Assembly: GCA_017620115.1 (NCBI GenBank)
Contig: JAFZRB010000350.1
Location: 1 to 6,989, forward strand
Length of the DNA: 6,989 nucleotides
Direction: 5' to 3'
Origin: Clostridia bacterium
GTDB lineage: Bacteria > Bacillota > Clostridia > Christensenellales > Aristaeellaceae
Every line of letters starts with the position of its first letter. The first letter of the stretch is position 1. Positions 1 to 5,571 of the stretch are shown here, in pieces. The notes under the pieces were generated by a model. It made no database searches. It was not told where the DNA came from and worked only from the letters and a program-made list of their open reading frames with translations. A program made the translations under genes and the position numbers.

Positions 1-474
1 ATCACGCTGAAGGTGCCCGCAGGCATCGACAACGGCCAGATCATTACCATGCGCGGTCAGGGCGAGAGTGGCGAGCGGGGTGGCCCGGCGGGCGACCTGC
101 AGGTGTTCATCACCGTGCGCCCGCACAAGTACTTTAAGCGCCGCGATTTCGACCTGTACTGCGATGTGCCGATCAGCTTCACGCAGGCCACGCTGGGCTG
201 CGAGATCGACGTGCCCACGCTCGACAAGCCGGTGAAATACACGGTACCGGAAGGCACGCAGCCTGGCACGGTGTTCCGCATCAAAGGGGCCGGCATCCAG
301 AACCTGCACGGCGCGGGCAAGGGCGACCTGTATGTGACCATGGAGGTCGAGGTGCCGCGAAAGCTTTCCGAGAAGCAGAAAGAGCTGCTGAGGCAGTTCG
401 ATGAGAGCACGACCGGTCGCGAATATGAGAAAAAGAAATCATTCTTCGAGAAGATGAAGGACGCGTTCACTTAA
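1..474 (+). CDS. dnaJ: Chaperone protein DnaJ (Hsp40), C-terminal part; 5' end outside window
   Basis: This is the 3' portion of a DnaJ co-chaperone, which delivers unfolded clients to DnaK and stimulates its ATPase in the cytoplasm. The reading frame is open from base 1 (ITLKVPAGIDNG) to the TAA at 472-474, so the J domain, Gly/Phe linker and zinc-finger repeats lie off the left edge. The visible residues match the two beta-rich substrate-binding domains: a GDLQVFITVRPHKYFKR segment, then DLYCDVPISFTQATLGCEI, VPEGTQPGTVFRIKGAGI and GKGDLYVTMEVEVP, all at the usual spacing. The tail (EKKKSFFEKMKDAF) is the charged C-terminal helix often seen in clostridial DnaJ. Any start codon inside the window, such as the GTG at base 13, is only an internal codon. 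The gene ends 29 bases before a strong terminator, so it is probably the last gene of its operon (normally hrcA-grpE-dnaK-dnaJ; not visible here). Confidence 0.95.
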   Translation: MTLKVPAGIDNGQIITMRGQGESGERGGPAGDLQVFITVRPHKYFKRRDFDLYCDVPISFTQATLGCEIDVPTLDKPVKYTVPEGTQPGTVFRIKGAGIQNLHGAGKGDLYVTMEVEVPRKLSEKQKELLRQFDESTTGREYEKKKSFFEKMKDAFT

Positions 475-503
475 TCGTACAGGTTCTCCGAAAAAGAGAC
501 CGG

Positions 504-554
504 AAAAACGGAGCGATCAACCACTGAGGCGGTGGAAGATGGCTCCGTTTTTTT
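504..554. terminator. Rho-independent terminator, probably bidirectional, between dnaJ and the URO-D-like gene
   Basis: An 11-bp perfect stem pairs AAAAACGGAGC (504-514) with GCTCCGTTTTT (542-552), and the T run continues to 554. The 27-base loop holds a smaller hairpin, CCAC (521-524) with GTGG (532-535). Read on the minus strand, the A run at 504-508 becomes a T run, so the same structure can stop transcription of the gene ending at 580. It lies between the stops of two convergent genes, as expected for a shared terminator. Confidence 0.85.
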
Positions 555-579
555 GCAGGCGCCCGGCCGAGAGCTGGGT

Positions 580-1350
580 TTATTCGACGCGGTATTTGTC
601 GAACGCCCTGAAGAAGGCCAGCAGGCGATCCTGCTTGTGGTTCATCCTGGCGTATATCCCGATCTGCGTGCGGACGATGGACAGGCCCGCTTCCAAGGTT
701 TCGTCCACCCAGGCTTGTATGGCCTCGTCGCACATCTGCGTGACCTTCCAGGCATACAGCAGCCAGTCGAACGGTATATCCGTGTTGGCCCTGACGTTCT
801 CCAGCGTCAGCTTTTTGGATATGGAGGGCTGATAGCGCGTGATGCCGGCCTCTTTCAGGTACTTCAAATGTTCAGGCGCGGTTCCTTCGCAATGGAGCGT
901 CCAGTGTCTGGCGGTCGTTCGCCCCTCAAAGTACTCGATCCAGTAGGGAACGATAAATTTTCTCCAGAGATCCGGCGGGATCAACGCGGCGAAGTCGTCG
1001 GCCAGCCAGGCGCACCAGCCTGCGAGCTCGGGCTGTCCGTTCACGTGGTTGCTCCACTGAAAGAACCGGATAATGCTTCGGTTGAGCAGCGAGAGATACT
1101 CGCGTACTTTTTCCGGCTCGTCGTAGAGATCGATAAAGAAATCCTGCCCGCGCATCATCACGGCGCTGGTAATCACGCCCTCGCCGCCGTAACCGTCCAG
1201 CGGATTGATCGCGCAGTCGGGGAACTGTTCGCGCAGGTATCCGTTGAGCCGGATGTGATGGCAGCAGAGCTCGTTGTCGCCGAAATCCTTGCCCTCCGCA
1301 TCCTTCATGATCGCGATGGCGTCGTCGATATCCCGCGCAAAGGGGCGCAC
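580..1350 (-). CDS. Uroporphyrinogen decarboxylase (URO-D)-like family protein, apparently 5'-truncated
   Basis: The protein resembles the large URO-D/corrinoid-methyltransferase-like superfamily (TIM barrel) rather than true heme-pathway HemE. Visible landmarks from the nominal GTG at 1350 are an aromatic and acidic segment WCAWLADDFAALIPPDLW (residues 112-129) followed by FIVPYWIEYFEG, the LHCEG motif at 152-156 where relatives carry a functional His/Cys pair, and a TLENVRANTDIP segment near 182-193. At about 256 residues it is well short of the usual 330-380. The protein-like frame continues upstream of the GTG (GHLISIGAPYTLPEDSEPN, bases about 1351-1407), but there is no in-frame ATG, GTG or TTG between 1350 and the stop of the preceding dehydrogenase gene at 1422, and no clear ribosome binding site. 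About 80-100 N-terminal residues seem to be missing. It may be a decaying remnant, a gene with a non-standard start such as CTG at 1399-1401, or the product of a deletion or misassembly. The substrate is unknown. Confidence 0.7.
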   Translation of the reverse strand: MRPFARDIDDAIAIMKDAEGKDFGDNELCCHHIRLNGYLREQFPDCAINPLDGYGGEGVITSAVMMRGQDFFIDLYDEPEKVREYLSLLNRSIIRFFQWSNHVNGQPELAGWCAWLADDFAALIPPDLWRKFIVPYWIEYFEGRTTARHWTLHCEGTAPEHLKYLKEAGITRYQPSISKKLTLENVRANTDIPFDWLLYAWKVTQMCDEAIQAWVDETLEAGLSIVRTQIGIYARMNHKQDRLLAFFRAFDKYRVE

Positions 1351-1421
1351 ATTGGGCTCGGAATCCTCCGGCAGCGTATACGGCGCGCCGATACTGATCA
1401 GGTGCCCATATCTTGCGTCAG

Positions 1422-2819
1422 TCAGACGACCTTGCCGGGGTTCAGAATGCCGTTGGGATCGAAGGCCGCCTTGACGCCGCGCATCAGCTGCAGCTGCCTG
1501 TCGCCCAGGCTTTCCTTCAGGAAGACCCGTTTGGCGTGTCCGATGCCGTGTTCGCCGCTGACCTGACCGTCCAGTTCGCGCGCCGCGGCGTACAGGCGTT
1601 CCATCACGTCGGCCACGGCTATCTTCCAGGCCGCTTCATCCAGATCGGCCCGGCAGGCGTAGATATGCAGGTTGCCGTCGCCGGCGTGGCCGAAGGAGAG
1701 TATGCGCACGCCCGTTTCCCGGCTGATGCCCACTACGCGGCGCATGAACGCGGGGATCGAGTCGCGCGGCACGACGACGTCGCATTCGTCCATGGTGCTC
1801 GTGGAGCCCTTGATGGCCTCCAGGAACGCGCCGCGGGCGTTCCATATGCTTTCCTTGCGTTCGTCGGTATCGGCCAGCAGCACGTCCTTTGCGCCGGCGT
1901 TCAGCGCCAGATCGGTCAGCGCGTTGATGGCGGGCTGCAGCGCCTCGGGGCTGGGCCCGTCCAACCTCACCAGCAGATAGGCGTCCGCGCTGCTGTCCGG
2001 AAACTGCTTGCCCAGATAATCCTCCGCGCAGGCGATGACCTCGCGCTCCATGAATTCCACCGCGGTGGGATCGCAGCCGCTGTTCAGGATCCGCGGCACC
2101 GCGCCGATGCAGGCATCCAGATCGTCGAAGGGCATCAGGAGCGAGAGATTTGTTTTGGGTTCGGGCACCAGCTTGACCGTCAGCCGCGTGAGGAACCCCA
2201 GCGTGCCCTCGGAACCGATCATCAGGTCGATCAGGCTGTAGCCGGAGGACGTTTTGACCGTCTTGCCGCCCAGTTCGATGAGGCTGCCGTCCGCCAGCGC
2301 CACCTGCATGCCCAGGATGTAATCCCTCGTCACGCCGTAACGCACGGCCCGCATGCCGCCGGCGTTGGTCATGGCGTTGCCGCCCATCGTGGCGGTCTTT
2401 TCGCCGGGGTCGGGCGGATAGAACAGACCCGTTCCCTCCAGGTATTTGGGGAACTCCATCAGCAGCACGCCGGGCTCAACGGTCGCCGTCATGTTGCGGG
2501 TATCGACTTCGATGACCTTCTTCATCTTTTCGGTGCTGAGCACCACGCCGCCATGAAGCGCCACGCAGCCGCCGCACAGGCCGGTGCCAGCGCCGCGGGG
2601 CGTCACGGGAATGCGGCGCTCGTTGCAGTAAGCGAGAACCCGGCTGATTTCCTCCGCCGTGAGCGCCTGCAGCACCGCCTCCGGAAGGTAGTGGCCGTAT
2701 TCCGTCATCTCATCGTGATCGTAATCGGTGGAGATGGCCTCGCCCCAGAACACGCGGCCCGGCATCAGGGCGGAAAACCAGTCCAGATCCTGCCGCGTCA
2801 CTTTATTGAATGCGCTCAT
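1422..2819 (-). CDS. lctD: FAD-linked D-lactate/2-hydroxyacid dehydrogenase (GlcD family), LctD-type partner of EtfAB
   Basis: This 465-residue flavoprotein oxidises a 2-hydroxyacid, most likely lactate to pyruvate, in the cytoplasm. The N-terminal half is a PCMH-type FAD-binding domain: PRGAGTGLCGG at residues 74-84, PPDPGEKTATMGGNAMTNAGG at 135-155, then YGVTRDYILGMQVALADG. The C-terminal FAD-oxidase domain carries the metal and substrate motifs DECDVVVP (344-351), GHAGDGNLH (377-385) and SGEHGIGHAKR (421-431), and ends in the family-typical NPGKV. Length and all landmarks match a complete GlcD/LctD protein. The ATG at 2817-2819 overlaps the etfA stop by four bases (ATGA), with AAGGAGG seven bases upstream, so the two genes are translationally coupled. 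Its position behind etfB and ferredoxin-fused etfA mirrors A. woodii lctBCD and argues for electron confurcation rather than a quinone-linked enzyme. Glycolate or another hydroxyacid cannot be excluded as the substrate. Confidence 0.9.
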   Translation of the reverse strand: MSAFNKVTRQDLDWFSALMPGRVFWGEAISTDYDHDEMTEYGHYLPEAVLQALTAEEISRVLAYCNERRIPVTPRGAGTGLCGGCVALHGGVVLSTEKMKKVIEVDTRNMTATVEPGVLLMEFPKYLEGTGLFYPPDPGEKTATMGGNAMTNAGGMRAVRYGVTRDYILGMQVALADGSLIELGGKTVKTSSGYSLIDLMIGSEGTLGFLTRLTVKLVPEPKTNLSLLMPFDDLDACIGAVPRILNSGCDPTAVEFMEREVIACAEDYLGKQFPDSSADAYLLVRLDGPSPEALQPAINALTDLALNAGAKDVLLADTDERKESIWNARGAFLEAIKGSTSTMDECDVVVPRDSIPAFMRRVVGISRETGVRILSFGHAGDGNLHIYACRADLDEAAWKIAVADVMERLYAAARELDGQVSGEHGIGHAKRVFLKESLGDRQLQLMRGVKAAFDPNGILNPGKVV

Positions 2820-4003
2820 GCCCGCGCCTCCTTCAGCCGGTTGATCAGCTCCGGCACGACTTTATAAAGATCGTCCACAATCGCTATGTGCGCCACGTCG
2901 AAAATAGGCGCGCGCCTGTCGCTGTTGATGGATATGATGCGTTCGCTGTCCTTCATGCAGGAGGCGAACTGGATCGCGCCGCTCACGCCGCAGGTGATGA
3001 TCAGCCTGGGGCGCACGGTGCGGCCGCTCAGGCCGATCTGCCTTTCGTTGGTGGCCCAACCTTTTTCCACCAGCGGGCGTGAAACGGCCCAGTCACCGCC
3101 CAGCAGCGCCGCCAGCTGGCGTATCATCTCCAAATCGCTTTCCTTGACGAGCCCGCGGCCGCCAACCACCAGGATCTCGGCGTCCGAAATGCTTTTCCTG
3201 GGCGGCAGGGGCGTCACGCTGACGCAGCTGGCCCGGCTTGTCAGTACAGCCCTGGGCAGCGCCCGCCTCACGATCCCGCCCGAAGCCTCCTCCGAGCGCG
3301 CGGGCGAATCCATAACCCGATAGCGGACAGTGGCGAACTGGGGCCGGGTGTTCGCGGTCACGATCTGCGCCATGATGTTGCCGCCAAAGGCCGGCCTGAT
3401 CTGCACCAGGTCGGTGTTTTCCCTGAGTTCGAGCCTGGTGCAGTCGGCCGTGAGGCCGGTGTGGAAGCGGGTGGACAGGCGAGGCGCGAGGCTGCGCCCC
3501 AGAGAGGTCGCGCCGACCAGCACCACGCTGGGCTTTGCGTGCCGTATATAATCCTCCACGCAGGCGGCGTAGGCGTCCGCCCGGAAATAGCCCAGTTGTG
3601 GATCGTCGTACACGGCGATCTCACTCACGCCATAGTGGCGCAGTTCCTCGGCGCACGGATCGACGCCCTGTCCGACGAGGACGGCCTTCACCTTGAATCC
3701 CAGCGGAGCGGCCAGTTCCCGCGCCTTGCCGATCAGTTCTAGCCCCACCGGATGCAGGCGGCCGCCGCTGGCCTCGGCGTAGACCAGTATGTCTTTCCAT
3801 TGGCTCTTATCCACGTCCGCCGCGCGAGTCTCCAGCTTCACGATGGCCTGCGCGGGACAGTTCTTCACGCAGATGCCGCACACCCGGCAGGCTGCGTTCA
3901 TCTGCGGACGGCCGTTTTCCATGTCGATCGCCCCGAAGGGACAGACGGTTTGGCACAGGCCGCAGCCGGTGCATTTGCGTTCCAAAACGGCAATTTTCGC
4001 CAT
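2816..4003 (-). CDS. etfA: Electron transfer flavoprotein alpha subunit with N-terminal 2x[4Fe-4S] ferredoxin domain (LctC-type)
   Basis: EtfA binds the FAD that passes electrons between the bifurcating FAD of EtfAB and the partner dehydrogenase. Residues 1-55 are a bacterial-type ferredoxin domain with two complete cluster motifs: Cys11, 14, 17 and 21-Pro, then Cys39, 42, 45 and 49-Pro. About residues 70-260 form the Etf alpha/beta domain (VLVGATSLGRSLAPRLS at 161-177, LTADCTRLEL, RPAFGGNIMAQI at 203-214). The C-terminal FAD domain is complete: GGRG (281-284), SRPLVEKGW (308-316), QIGLSG (322-327), CGVSGAIQF (338-346), INSDRRAPIF (359-368) and IVDDLYKVVPELI. A ferredoxin extension of this kind is known in the EtfA subunits of bifurcating lactate dehydrogenase and caffeyl-CoA reductase, where it is the proposed entry point for ferredoxin electrons. 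The ATG at 4001-4003 follows the etfB stop by 13 bases, and GAGGAGG overlaps that stop codon. The four-base overlap with the dehydrogenase gene supports one operon. Confidence 0.95.
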   Translation of the reverse strand: MAKIAVLERKCTGCGLCQTVCPFGAIDMENGRPQMNAACRVCGICVKNCPAQAIVKLETRAADVDKSQWKDILVYAEASGGRLHPVGLELIGKARELAAPLGFKVKAVLVGQGVDPCAEELRHYGVSEIAVYDDPQLGYFRADAYAACVEDYIRHAKPSVVLVGATSLGRSLAPRLSTRFHTGLTADCTRLELRENTDLVQIRPAFGGNIMAQIVTANTRPQFATVRYRVMDSPARSEEASGGIVRRALPRAVLTSRASCVSVTPLPPRKSISDAEILVVGGRGLVKESDLEMIRQLAALLGGDWAVSRPLVEKGWATNERQIGLSGRTVRPRLIITCGVSGAIQFASCMKDSERIISINSDRRAPIFDVAHIAIVDDLYKVVPELINRLKEARA

Positions 4004-4016
4004 GCTCGCCGCCTCC

Positions 4017-4796
4017 TCAAACGTATTTCTGAGCCTTCAGCAGAGAGAAAAGCCGATCGGCGCTGTCTCCGCCTTCCCAAATCTCATGCTGAACTTCGTT
4101 TTCCGGCGGAAAGATGCGCTCCACCTGCGTGGCGCTGCCGGTCAGGCCATAGTGCGATTCGTCCTGATCGGGAAACGCGTCCAGGCCCAGCATGTGAACG
4201 GGCTTATCGGCGATTTCCCGCGCGATTTTCAGGCTGGGCAGCCGCGGCACGTAAATATCCTGCTCCACCGTCACCAGGCAGGGGAAGGGCATGTGCACCG
4301 TCTCAACGGTATCCTGAAGCTGCTGCTCAGCGTCCACGCCGTCGCCGCGGAGGGTCAGTCTGGACACCCAGGCGGCGTGCGGTATGCCTAGATATTCCGC
4401 GATGGCCGGGCCGACCTGCGCGGTGTCGCCGTCCGTGGTCTGGCGGCCGCAGAGGATCAGGTCGAAATCGCCCACGCTGCGGATGGCCTGAGACAGCGTG
4501 TAACCGGTGGCCAGCACGTCCGCGCCGCCCAGACGCCGGTCTGAAAACACATAGCCTTCATCCGCGCCCATCATGTAGGCCTCCCGCACAACGGCCTGAG
4601 CCTGAGGCGGGCCCATGGTGCCCACGGTGACCGTGCCCCCATGCGCCTCTTTCAGGCGCAGCGCGGTCTCCAGCGCATAAAGATCGTATGGATTCATCTT
4701 CCCGGCTACGCCGCTGCGCTTGAGCACGCCGGTTTTTTCATCCACCTGCACCTTGTTGGTGGCGGGAACCTGCTTAATGCACACGAAAATTTGCAT
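4017..4796 (-). CDS. etfB: Electron transfer flavoprotein beta subunit (LctB-type, bifurcating class)
   Basis: EtfB pairs with EtfA and in bifurcating Etfs carries the FAD that exchanges a hydride with NAD(H). The 259-residue protein begins with the family-typical MQIFVCIKQVPATNKVQVDEK, continues with MNPYDLYALETALRLKE (34-50), and contains the diagnostic nucleotide-binding segment CGRQTTDGDTAQVGP (116-130) followed by AEYLGIP. Later landmarks are PRLPSLKIAREI (184-195) and TGSATQVERIFPP (219-231). DGDTAQVGP is the form typical of anaerobic bifurcating-group EtfB. The ATG at 4794-4796 has AAGGAG ten bases upstream and no competing in-frame start nearby. It is the first gene of a three-gene minus-strand operon (etfB-etfA-dehydrogenase), 224 bases downstream of the small repeat gene and separated from it by a hairpin terminator. 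A possible GntR-type operator sits just ahead of the ribosome binding site. Confidence 0.95.
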   Translation of the reverse strand: MQIFVCIKQVPATNKVQVDEKTGVLKRSGVAGKMNPYDLYALETALRLKEAHGGTVTVGTMGPPQAQAVVREAYMMGADEGYVFSDRRLGGADVLATGYTLSQAIRSVGDFDLILCGRQTTDGDTAQVGPAIAEYLGIPHAAWVSRLTLRGDGVDAEQQLQDTVETVHMPFPCLVTVEQDIYVPRLPSLKIAREIADKPVHMLGLDAFPDQDESHYGLTGSATQVERIFPPENEVQHEIWEGGDSADRLFSLLKAQKYV

Positions 4797-4813
4797 TGCT
4801 GCCGATCTCCTTC

Positions 4814-4827
4814 CCTGGTATTACAGG
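4814..4827 (-). promoter_or_regulatory. Possible GntR/FadR-type operator upstream of etfB
   Basis: An inverted repeat, CCTG-N6-CAGG, lies directly upstream of the etfB ribosome binding site. Inside it, TGGTATTACAG (4816-4826) fits the FadR-subfamily half-site pattern TNGT-N3-ACNA at all but the last base. Lactate-use genes are often controlled by this subfamily (LldR/LutR type), which makes the placement suggestive. The site is short and the regulator is not in the window, so this is only a candidate. Confidence 0.3.
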
Positions 4828-4873
4828 ATAAACAACAGTCGCGTCTCTTTCGGGAACAGAAATAATGTTTTTT

Positions 4874-4904
4874 ATTCTACATGGCGGCGCCGGATTCCTG
4901 TCTC
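4874..4904 (-). promoter_or_regulatory. Weak candidate promoter for the etfB-etfA-lctD operon
   Basis: On the minus strand a TAGAAT box (4874-4879) is followed by an A-rich stretch, in the only AT-rich part of this intergenic region. The best -35 match is GAGACA (4899-4904) at a long 19-base spacing. This would give a leader of about 70 bases containing the candidate operator. The -10 box is plausible, but the -35 box and spacing are poor, so an activator or a different start is possible. Confidence 0.3.
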
Positions 4905-4953
4905 ACTTTTGAACAAATCGTCATTTCGCTAACCTTCGTCTTCCTGAAACGGG

Positions 4954-4986
4954 AAATGACCCCGACAGTCGATGCCGGGGTCATTT
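4954..4986 (-). terminator. Hairpin terminator downstream of the small repeat gene
   Basis: An 11-bp perfect stem joins AAATGACCCCG (4954-4964) and CGGGGTCATTT (4976-4986) around an 11-base loop. It begins 34 bases past the stop of the minus-strand gene ending at 5021. The minus-strand tail has only a short T run (TTTCCCGTTTC), so termination may be incomplete. It separates that gene from etfB on the same strand. Confidence 0.65.
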
Positions 4987-5020
4987 TCTGAAAAATGGGA
5001 CGAATGTCTCCCGCGAAGGT

Positions 5021-5380
5021 TTACTTATCCTCGCTTTTGCCGGAGAAGAAAGAGCCGATTTTGCCAACGATGTTCTTTGCGCCTTCGACGATCTTTTCAT
5101 CCACGTCGGTCTTGTCGAGCAGCTCCTGGACCTTGCCCTTCACGCCCTTGGCGGCTTCGACGATCTTATCGTCCACATCCGTCTTCTCCAGAGCTTCCTT
5201 CGCCTTGCCGACGAGATCCTTCGCGCCGTCGACGATCTTCTCGTCGATGTCGGTTTTGTCGAGCGTATCCTGCACCTTGTTCTTTACGGCCTTCGCGGCG
5301 TCGACGATCTTCTCATCGATGTCGGTCTTATCGAGGATTTCCTGAACCTTATCGCCGATGTTCTTCTTTTCTTCGCTCAT
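5021..5380 (-). CDS. Small hypothetical protein of four tandem 24-residue amphipathic repeats
   Basis: This 119-residue charged protein does not match a family I recognise. After MSEEKKNIGDK come four gap-free units of 24 residues (residues 12-35, 36-59, 60-83, 84-107), each built around (D/E)KTD(I/V)D(E/D)KIV(D/E), followed by a short tail, IGSFFSGKSEDK. Units 1 and 3 share an AAK-x-VK-x-K ending and units 2 and 4 a GAK-x-(L/I)VGK ending, so the array looks like a duplicated 48-residue pair. Lys and Asp/Glu are abundant and nearly balanced, hydrophobic residues recur regularly, and there is no Cys or Trp, signal peptide or membrane segment. This suggests a soluble helical, cytoplasmic protein. 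The ATG at 5378-5380 is chosen because AAAGGGGA lies just upstream and a strong promoter lies further up. A longer reading to a TTG at 5461 would overlap the -35 box. LEA-like, CsbD-like or small antitoxin-like roles are guesses only. Confidence 0.85.
   Translation of the reverse strand: MSEEKKNIGDKVQEILDKTDIDEKIVDAAKAVKNKVQDTLDKTDIDEKIVDGAKDLVGKAKEALEKTDVDDKIVEAAKGVKGKVQELLDKTDVDEKIVEGAKNIVGKIGSFFSGKSEDK
5060..5347 (-). repeat. Four tandem 72-bp coding repeats
   Basis: The units lie at 5276-5347, 5204-5275, 5132-5203 and 5060-5131 (first to fourth in reading order), each exactly 72 bp with no gaps. The first two are most alike at DNA level: 5228-5263 and 5300-5335 differ at only 3 of 36 positions. 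The third and fourth have drifted further but keep the protein core. Confidence 0.9.
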
Positions 5381-5402
5381 GATAACGTTCCCCTTTCGCT
5401 GT

Positions 5403-5417
5403 GCGGCGCAGCGCCGC
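5403..5417. promoter_or_regulatory. Perfect GC-rich palindrome in the leader of the small repeat gene
   Basis: GCGGCGC-A-GCGCCGC is a perfect 7-bp inverted repeat around one central base. It lies between the predicted transcription start (about 5426) and the ribosome binding site of the minus-strand repeat gene. It could be a protein-binding site or a tight hairpin protecting the 5' end of the mRNA. Confidence 0.4.
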
Positions 5418-5432
5418 GTATCCTTGTATGAT

Positions 5433-5461
5433 ATTATAACCGCCCGACATGCCGGCGTCAA
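5433..5461 (-). promoter_or_regulatory. SigA-type promoter of the small repeat gene
   Basis: On the minus strand a TTGACG -35 box (5456-5461) and a perfect TATAAT -10 box (5433-5438) are separated by exactly 17 bases. The expected start near 5426 gives a leader of about 45 bases. This is the best promoter in the window and implies high basal expression. Confidence 0.85.
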
Positions 5462-5503
5462 GTCAAATCATGCGGCGGCGCGCGGTTTTTCACCTGAACG
5501 GCC

Positions 5504-5532
5504 TTGAATCGCGCATCGTTCCGTGTTACAAT
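5504..5532 (+). promoter_or_regulatory. SigA-type promoter of the trmB-Nudix operon
   Basis: TTGAAT (5504-5509) and TACAAT (5527-5532) are 17 bases apart, each one or two bases from consensus. The start would fall near 5539, about 33 bases before the trmB ATG. It is divergent from the repeat-gene promoter, with the two -35 boxes 42 bases apart. Confidence 0.75.
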
Positions 5533-5571
5533 AGGCCCGTTTGAGCGGAAAGCGAAAGGAGCGACGGTTTC

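Noticed and set aside
515..541. T-box-like or riboswitch element in the terminator loop
   Set aside because: The conserved T-box AGGGTGG...CCGCG signature is absent, and the structure lies between two convergent gene ends rather than upstream of a gene.
532..1566. Plus-strand open frame of about 344 codons opposite the URO-D-like gene
   Set aside because: It is a mirror frame of a protein with recognisable family features, spans the junction into lctD, starts inside the terminator stem, and shows no domain or ribosome binding site.
1413..2867. Long plus-strand open frame of about 484 codons opposite lctD
   Set aside because: It is antisense to a clear GlcD-family gene, and its translation is His/Arg/Gly/Ala-rich low-complexity typical of the opposite strand of GC-rich coding DNA.
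3752..4630. Plus-strand open frame across etfA and etfB
   Set aside because: It crosses two well-supported minus-strand genes, and its composition (Arg/Pro/Cys-rich) is not protein-like.
5381..5461. N-terminal extension of the repeat protein starting at TTG 5461
   Set aside because: It would place the start codon inside the -35 box of the promoter, and the extra residues do not resemble the repeat protein. The ATG at 5380 has a good ribosome binding site.
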